Assembly (NCBI RefSeq): GCF_950295315.1
Contig: NC_080171.1
Location: forward strand, 113,156,093-113,220,092
Length of the DNA: 64,000 nt
DNA from: Erinaceus europaeus
Taxonomy: Eukaryota; Chordata; Mammalia; Eulipotyphla; Erinaceidae
Direction of reading: 5' to 3'
The notes under the pieces are model-generated. The model did not search any database. It saw only the letters and a list, made by a program, of their open reading frames with translations, and had not been told where the DNA came from. The position numbers were made by a program, and so were the translations under genes. Positions 57,680 to 64,000 of the stretch are shown here, piece by piece. Position 1 is the first letter of the stretch, and each line of letters begins with the position of its first letter.

Positions 57680-57797
57680 CTGTTACCAGAGCACTACTCA
57701 GCTCTGGCTTTTGGGGTGCACAGGATTGAACCCAGGATCCTGGAGCCTCAAGCATGAGACTCTTTGCAAAACCACTATGCTATCTCCACCACCCCAC
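57680..57797 (-). mobile_element. SINE family D
   Basis: ccagagcactactcagctct ... aaaaccactatgctatctcc. Confidence 0.85.
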
Positions 57798-57824
57798 ATA
57801 ATATTCTATGGTCACTTATTTTTA

Positions 57825-57972
57825 TTTTTAGAATTATTTATTTATTCATGAAAAAGACAGGCGAGAGAAAGAACCAGACGTTACTCTGGTACATGTGCTG
57901 CCGGTTATTGAACTTGGGACCTCATAGCTGAGAATCCAATGCTTTATCCACCGTGGCACCTGTCAGACCACT
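57825..57972 (-). mobile_element. SINE family C
   Basis: ctctggtacatgtgctgccg ... atccaccgtggcacctgtca. The flanking tcacttattttt / ctcacttatttta repeats are its probable duplication. Confidence 0.86.
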
Positions 57973-58063
57973 GCTCACTTATTTTAAACTTTCACAAAAT
58001 ACTTTAAATGAACTTTTTGGTCTTGAAAAGTTAACATGTAACCTGCTTTAATATAGATATATA

Positions 58064-58282
58064 TGGGGGCAGGTGGTGGTGCACCAGGTTGAGTGCACAT
58101 GTTATGGTGTGCAAGGACCTAGGTTTGAGCCTCCCAGTCCCCACCTGCAGGGGGAAAGCTTCACAAGTGGTGAAGCAGTGCTGCAGGTGTCTCTCTTTCT
58201 CCCTATCAACCCCTTCCCTCTTAATTTCTGACTGTCTCTATCCAGCAAATAAAGATAAAAAATTTAAAAAAAAAAAATATAT
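58064..58282 (+). mobile_element. SINE family B
   Basis: gggggcaggtggtggtgcac head, caaataaagataaaaaattt tail. Confidence 0.88.
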
Positions 58283-58295
58283 ATATATATATGTT

Positions 58296-58573
58296 TATTT
58301 ATTTATTGCCACCAGGATCATCATAGCAGTGCCAGAACTACAAATCCACTGTTCCCAGCCATGATTTTTTCCCCTTTTTATTTTTCCTACTTTATTTGAT
58401 AGGACAGAGAAAAACTGAAAGGGGAGGGAGAGATAAATAGAGACAGACACCTGAAGACCTGCTTTACAGCCTGTGAATCCTCCCCCCTGCAAGTGGGGAG
58501 TGGGGCTCAAACCTAGGTCCTTGAGTACGGACGGCAACATGTGCACTCAACCAGGTGTGCCACTGCCTGGCTG
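58296..58573 (-). mobile_element. SINE A/B-long
   Basis: 3' module remnant (gccaccaggatcatcatagc), body, head ccaggtgtgccactgcctgg. Confidence 0.82.
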
Positions 58574-59715
58574 TAGCCCACCTTTATTATTGGCCTGTTT
58601 TAAAGGAGGTATATTACCACAGTTGTAAGAGCACCAGGCCTATCAGATTCACAGACAGAAAACTGAAATTTGAGAAACACCCATCAAACCTCAGGGGCAC
58701 AAAAGCGTACTTACCCACCTTTGCACTTTTATGTTCCACTTAATTTCTTAAGCTGAAAATCACAAATATTTACATTATGTCTCATGTATGCATTTAGGTG
58801 GGAGGGTTGTTTGGTCTAGTCACTGACAATTACAGAAAGGCACTGTTTGTTACCTCTGCAGATCTATCAATAAAGCGACAGCCAGGAGGCCACTTCCACT
58901 CTTCAACCGTGACAGTGCAGTGACCAAGGGACACTGGTCTCTCCGTAGGAGAATTTTGGGGATAAGTAGTATAATGAAGATTCGGGAAAGCAAGGAGCAA
59001 ACAGCCCCCTTCTGTGTTCAATAATCTGGGGCCAAGACTCAAATTTAGCTACACAGAGTAGTAGGCACCACCAGCATAGGTAAATACTGAGGAAACCTAC
59101 TAGATGTAACACTGCACAAGTGAGTATTGTTTAAGGTAGTATCTTAATTTTCTATGTGGACATAAGTACACGACAAACCAGAAAACTTCAGGGAAGGGGA
59201 AAAAAAGGTGGTTTTTATACTCTAGTACCCATAGAATTTAGGACTTTATACACATTTGTCACCTAAAACGCAGACCTACTTAATTACCTTTCTCTAAAGT
59301 ACAGTTCTCATTCATTTGAAAATGTCATAAAACAACAGGAATGTGCCAGCCAGCAAGGCAAGACTCAGGGACAGGGAGGGTGGAAGCTAGATCCTACGGT
59401 ATGTCTCTTCTCCAAAGGAGTAAGTAGTGAGTTTCCTGGAACCTTCAACACAGCTGGACGCCGTTCCCACCGGTCCAGCTGGGGCCCCACCCTAGTGAAC
59501 ATCACAGCCTGGGACTTTTAAAGGCTGAAGGACAGAGCCAGACTACTCAGACCAGGCTATGGGGAAGACAGCAGGCAGACACAGGGCTGCATACCATTAC
59601 CCAACCTGAAGAGGGGCTGTCCACACACTGTGTGTGCCAAGACCACCTGATTACCACAGGGGACAGGGTGACACAGAAGTAACCTTTTCCCACTACAAAC
59701 TTCAGAAGTGCTTAC

Positions 59716-59764
59716 TTGTGGGATGTCCTTTTCTTCATCATACTTGCAGACACACCAGCATGGC
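59716..59764 (-). CDS. SPIN1: SPIN1 short 5' coding exon (basic N-terminal linker)
   Basis: This 49-nt exon is too short to find by length. On the minus strand a ttgtag acceptor (59765-59770) is followed by two bases completing a Gly codon, then HAGVSASMMKKRTSH and the first two bases of a Lys codon, then a gtaagc donor (59710-59715). The split Lys (AA|A) joins correctly to the exon at 46125, giving SHKKHRSS as in human SPIN1. One residue differs from the human sequence as I recall it: Ser (AGT) replaces Asn in the VSANMM stretch. The first coding exon, starting MKTPFGKT in human, was searched for by eye up to 64000 and not found, so it lies further upstream. Confidence 0.93.
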
Positions 59765-59859
59765 CTACAAAAGAGATGAATGAAACAGGTCAATGAAACT
59801 AAAGAACAGGAAATAGATGGGGGGCGCTAAGTTCTAAAGAACTGCTATATAAAGAATGA

Positions 59860-60045
59860 AAAGAGGGTGGAGGAGATAGCATAATGGTTATGCAAACAGA
59901 CTTTCATGCCTGAAGAACCAGAAGTCCCAGGTTCAATCCTCCACACCAACATAGTCCCAGGTTCAATCCTCCACACCAACATAAGCCAGAGCTGAGCAGT
60001 GCTCTGGTGTTTCTCTCTCTCTCTGTATCTCAATAAAATATAATA
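59860..60045 (+). mobile_element. SINE family D with an internal duplication
   Basis: ggagatagcataatggttat ... gtgctctggtg. A 31-bp segment starting agtcccaggttcaatcct is present twice in tandem (about 59920-59981). Confidence 0.88.
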
Positions 60046-60060
60046 TTTAACAACAGCAAG

Positions 60061-60286
60061 AGTCAGCGGTAGCTCAGCCGGTTAAGCGCATCGACTAGTG
60101 TAAAGATCGTGGTTTGAGCCCCCAGGCCCTGACCTGCAGAGGAGTCACTTCACAGGCGGTGAAGCAGGTCTGCATGTGTCTATCTTTCTCTCCCCCTTCC
60201 TCTCTCCATTTCTCTCTGTCCTACCCAACAACGTCAACAACAATAAAACAAGGGCAACTAAAGGGAAAATAAATATTTTTAAGTAA
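60061..60286 (+). mobile_element. SINE family A
   Basis: agagtcagcggtagctcagc head with a short deletion after the A box. Confidence 0.88.
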
Positions 60287-60464
60287 CAACAAAAAAATTA
60301 AGACAATAAGCAGTCAACATTTGCGTCCTTCGCTTTTAAAAATAAGCTAAAAGGGATTCTGCAAAAGTAAAAATATAGGGGCAACAGCTCATCTTTCCAA
60401 ATCATGAAACCGAAAATATCAAGATTATGCAGACAAAAAAGCTTCAACAAAATCACCGACCAGG

Positions 60465-60735
60465 AGTTGGGTGGTAGCGCAATGTTAATTACGTGCACAT
60501 GGCACAAAGCGCAAGGGCTGGCATAAAGGCCCTGGTTCGAGCCCCTGGCTCCCCACCTGCAGGGGAGTTGCTTCACAAGCGGTGAAGCAGGTCTGCAGGT
60601 GTCTCTCTCTCTCCCCCTCTGTCTTCTCCTCCTCTCTCCATTTCTCTCTGTCCTATCCAATAACAACATTAATAACTACAACAATAAAACAACAAGGGCA
60701 ACAAAAGGGAATAAATAAGTAAATAAATATTAAAA
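60465..60735 (+). mobile_element. SINE family A
   Basis: aggagttgggtggtagcgca head, complete body and tail. Confidence 0.9.
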
Positions 60736-60911
60736 TAGTACTCTGTGGCTCAAAGGTACAGATAAGTAAAAGACAACATGGAAGGTATGGAAAGATCCAG
60801 GCACCAGGAACTCAGGCAGCACTGAACAGATCAGAAACCTCAGGCAGGCCGACACAGTCCCGGACTGTCCTGAGAAAAACCAGGGCTGTGGGCTTGCTTA
60901 CAAAGGACAGT

Positions 60912-61072
60912 CAGGGCCGGGTGTGGCACACCTGGTTGAGCATGCACATGACAGTGCACAGGACCTGGGTTCAAGCACCTGGCCCCCACCTGCAGGAGGG
61001 AAGCTTCATGAGCGATGAAGCAGTACTGCAGGTGTCTCTCTCCAAAATGCATAAATGAATAAATAAAATGGG
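60912..61072 (+). mobile_element. SINE family B
   Basis: agggccgggtgtggcacacc head; tail aaatgaataaataaaa; pyrimidine body deleted. Confidence 0.82.
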
Positions 61073-61640
61073 GTGAGGGGGACAAAGTCCATGTGGGAGC
61101 ACTGAATGAAGCTGCAACCTGAGAACAACTTAAAGATAATATGACAGGGAAACCAAAAACACTGAAGAACAGTAACAGTAACCTGCCGTTACCACTAGCC
61201 CCCACGAGAGAGGGAGAGAGACAGAGAGAGGAAAGAAAATGATAGGGGGGGTGAGGGAGAGGGGAGAACCAACACTGTTATTATATTATACTGAAAGGTA
61301 GATGCAGTGGGGAGGGTGGGAGCAGGCTGGGGATTGAGAAAGAGCTATATAAGGAGGGAGCTTCCAAGAGGATACCGAACATCTTGGGGGAGGGTCCAAA
61401 GCCTTTTTCCAAATATTAACCAGAAAGGCAAGGAAGCTTTCTAAGTTCAATTAGCCAACTATTTGAACATGTTGGACAATCAGAAATAGCCACAAAAAAG
61501 TGACAAGTAGCCCTAAGAATAAGAGCTGATATAACCTAGTTGAACAACTGTTTGCAAAACAAACCCCAGTATTTGTTAAAGAACATAAAATCCTTAATCC
61601 TCTACAACACTTTCAAATGTCCACTATCCCAACAAATTAC
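61073..61640. other. Unique SPIN1 intron sequence
   Basis: GA-rich patch at 61205-61265; no exon recognised. Confidence 0.45.
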
Positions 61641-61644
61641 CAAA

Positions 61645-61805
61645 TGGGCTGTGGAGATAGCGGAATGGTTATGCAAACAACTTCCATGCCTGAGGCTCTG
61701 AGGTGCACAGTACAACCGCCAGCATCACTATAAGTCAGAGCTGAGCAGTGCTCAGGCCAGTCTCCCCCACCCCTTTTTTACTGTATCTCTTTGATTAAAA
61801 CAACT
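61645..61805 (+). mobile_element. SINE family D
   Basis: tggagatagcggaatggtta ... gtgctcagg. Confidence 0.78.
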
Positions 61806-61967
61806 TTTAAAAAATGCTAAACATGCAGGAAAAGGTATCATAACCTTATTAACTGAATAATAATTTAATAATGTAATTAGTGGACAAAGATGCTAAGAGA
61901 AACCAACTTTTTTTTTTTGCCACCAGGGTTTCAATGCGGCACTAAAAAAAAAAAAGCGGGGGGGGGG

Positions 61968-62226
61968 TGGGGGGAGAGTCAGGCAGTAGTGGTGGTGCGA
62001 AGCACAAGGATCCCAGTTCAAGCCCCTCTCCCCACCTGCAGGGGAGTCGCTTCACAAGCGGTGAAGCAGGTCTGCAGGTGTCTGTCTTTCTCTCCCCGTC
62101 TTCCCCTCCTCTTTCCATTTCTCTCTGTCCTATCCAACAACAATGACATCAATAACAACAATAATAACTACAACAATAAAACAACAAGGACAACAAAAGG
62201 GAATAATAAATATAAAAAAATTTAAA
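61968..62226 (+). mobile_element. SINE family A with G-run head
   Basis: A G-run, then agtcaggcagtagtggtggtg (head shortened), body and complete tail. Inserted next to a 3' module remnant (gccaccagggtttcaatgcg, 61919). Confidence 0.85.
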
Positions 62227-62289
62227 AGAACTGAGTAGTGCTCTATTCCTCCCCATCATTAATAAATAAACCGTTTAAAAATTTTTAAA

Positions 62290-62470
62290 AAATGACAAAG
62301 GGCAAGAGACAAGGAGAGTCAGAGAGAGAAGGGGGAGACATCAAGACTGCTCCACAGCTCATACAATTCTTCCTTTGCATGGTGCTCCGCTATGATGGTC
62401 AGGGCTCAAACCTTTGAGCAAAGTGAAGTGTATACGTATTCTACAAGGGGAGCTATCTCCAATCACCTCA
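62290..62470 (-). mobile_element. Unassigned old SINE-like repeat
   Basis: gagtcagagagagaaggggg ... ggggagctatctccaa has a tRNA-SINE layout on the minus strand but fits none of A-D well. Confidence 0.45.
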
Positions 62471-62571
62471 TCACCCTCAAGAAAATAACTTTAAAAAGAT
62501 GTATCTTTTTAAATAGTTTTCCAGCTAATTTTGGTTAATAAGAGTATAAATGACTTAGAGATACAAATGTT

Positions 62572-62735
62572 CTCTGAGGTCCCAGGTTCAATCCCCAGCT
62601 CCACCATAAGCCAGAACTGACCAGTGTTCTGGGGTGTGTGGACGTGCGTATGCATGTGTCTGTCTCTGTCTCTCTAGGTATCTTTCCCACTGTGTCTACC
62701 CTTTCTCATTAAAATAAACTAAATAAAAATATTAA
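62572..62735 (+). mobile_element. SINE family D
   Basis: ggtcccaggttcaatcccca ... cagtgttctgggg; the head before 62570 is lost. Confidence 0.75.
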
Positions 62736-63262
62736 AAGAGAGTGAGAGATACAAATGCCCACCTCTTCAAAATGTGCTCCCCAACCAAAACACTGAAGTC
62801 CACCGAATACTTCCACCCTTCAACCCTACCCTTGTCCCCAAACCTCCCTTAATAGTCTCAATTCTGCAGACAGACACCAAAGGCTTGTCTCTTCACATCT
62901 GACTTTGCTTGTTCCCTTGTGTTTTTTGTTTTTGTTTTTCCTTCAGATGACAAGACAGAGTTATTAACTGAAAAAAGAAATAGCGTGCAAGCAGATCTTT
63001 GTAAGGTGGCCCATTCTAGGTCATGAAGGCCCAGATAGATTGTTAGGAGCAATTTCCCCACCAGCAAAGTTCACATGCATTAGAGAAATGGCAGCTTGTG
63101 AGTCAAGGTCAGACATACTGATAAATGGGAAAGGTAGTAAATCTACTTCTAAAATCCCTGGCACATTTCCAGACTTGGAGGTGTAAATAGCATGATTCAC
63201 CCCATTCCTACTGGAACTGAACCAAGTATGTGTAAACCCCCTACCCATTCACCACACACTTC
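62736..63262. other. Unique SPIN1 intron sequence
   Basis: No exon or repeat recognised. Confidence 0.45.
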
Positions 63263-63263
63263 A

Positions 63264-63411
63264 TTTTTTTTTTTTAAGATTTTACTTATTAGTGAGAAAG
63301 GAGAGAAAGAACCAGACATCACTCTGGTACATGTGCTGTCAGGGATCGAACTCAGGACCCCATGCTTGAGAGTTCAGTGCTTTATCCACTGTACCACCTC
63401 CCAGACCACCA
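63264..63411 (-). mobile_element. SINE family C
   Basis: Near-consensus; flanked by caccacacacttcatt on both sides (63250 and 63408), its duplication. Confidence 0.92.
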
Positions 63412-63667
63412 CACACTTCATTCTATTACATTCCACTTCAGGAGAGGGTACCCACAGTAGCCGCTAATCCACCACCGTGGCAGTCTGTGGCAACGGGAAC
63501 AAGCCCTGGACACCACCACATGGCCCCAACAAGCAGATGCTCTCATCCAGGAATGTACCATGGCAGAAACAAATCTTCTGTTTACCAGCCAAGAAAAGGG
63601 AAGAACTAGTAATCAAACAATCCTTAATTCTTAAAATATAAACAATTAGCAGTCAAGAAAAAGAACT
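63412..63667. other. Unique SPIN1 intron sequence
   Basis: No exon or repeat recognised. Confidence 0.45.
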
Positions 63668-64000
63668 GGGGGCTGGACGGTTATGGGCACATGGTGCAAA
63701 GCACATGCACAAAGGTAAGGGTCCCAGTTCGAACCCCTGGCTCCCCACCTGCAGGAGGGTAGGTTACTTCACAAGCGGTGAAGCAGGTCTGCAGGTGTCT
63801 ATCTTGTTCTCTCCCTCTGTCTTCCCCTCCTCTCTCGATTTCTCTCTGTGCTATCCTACAACAACAGCAGCAGCAATGAGAACAATAACAATAAATACAA
63901 CAAGGGCAACAAAAGTGGGGGGAAAATGGCCTCTAGAAGCAGTGTAGTGCAGGCACCGAGCCCCAACAATAACCCTGAAGGCACACACACACACACACAC
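63668..64000 (+). mobile_element. SINE family A-long, running to the window edge
   Basis: Body, 3' module ggcctctagaagcagtgtag ... ataaccctgaaggc, then an (AC)n run that continues past 64000. Confidence 0.86.

Noticed and set aside
59860..64000. Search for the first SPIN1 coding exon (MKTPFGKT start)
   Set aside because: No minus-strand match with a proper donor was found; it is assumed to lie beyond the window.

Overview
The window is nuclear DNA of a hedgehog, most likely Erinaceus europaeus or a close erinaceid. Three things show this. Hedgehog-type tRNA-derived SINEs are present in dozens of copies. There are fragments of a Vingi non-LTR retrotransposon, a clade that among mammals was described from hedgehogs. 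Two vertebrate genes, SPIN1 and NXNL2, lie in the same order and orientation as on human 9q22.1. All species and gene calls come from reading the sequence and from memory of the families; no database search was run.

Genes. Both genes are on the minus strand. SPIN1 (spindlin 1) fills the right half. A 49-nt coding exon lies at 59716-59764, followed by exons at 45872-46125, 44692-44925 and 41921-42120 (stop at 41921), and then a predicted 3' UTR running down to about 38.57 kb. All exon phases join correctly and give residues 18 to 262 of the 262-residue protein. The first coding exon lies beyond 64 kb. NXNL2 (rod-derived cone viability factor 2) begins at 12646 inside a CpG island; its exon 1 (12345-12646) encodes residues 1-100. 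Its second exon is not visible and lies outside the window or in the assembly gap at 9062-9261. No other gene could be supported.

Repeats make up much of the rest. Working names used here: family A is the main tRNA-like SINE with GC-rich head and a tail of aacaacaat-type repeats; family B is a related tRNA-like SINE with a pyrimidine-rich tail; family C is a tRNA-like SINE whose body contains acatgtaccagagtgat; family D is a tRNA-like SINE starting near agcataatggttatgc; family E is an A-tailed, variably 5'-truncated LINE-3'-end-like repeat. A-long and B-long carry an extra 3' module bounded by gcctccag and ctggaggc. L1 is represented by a 1.3-kb 5'-truncated copy with one frameshift (54616-55935) and several older pieces. 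A solo LTR with a 6-bp target-site duplication sits at 3876-4617.

The most interesting object is the 193-bp element at 35525-35717. It is an internally deleted Vingi derivative flanked by 9-bp duplications. Its first 70 bases can be folded, helix by helix, into the nested double pseudoknot of a hepatitis-delta-like self-cleaving ribozyme, and the predicted cleavage point falls exactly at the 5' insertion boundary.

Layout: 1-9 kb SINE clusters, an L1 relic and the nested LTR; 9.36-10.33 kb Vingi with an open reverse-transcriptase fragment; 12-13.2 kb NXNL2 exon 1 and CpG island; 13.5-38 kb intergenic repeats, with Vingi fragments at 20.2, 34.7 and 35.5 kb; 38-42.4 kb a repeat-poor SPIN1 3' end; 42-64 kb SPIN1 exons and introns with SINEs and L1.
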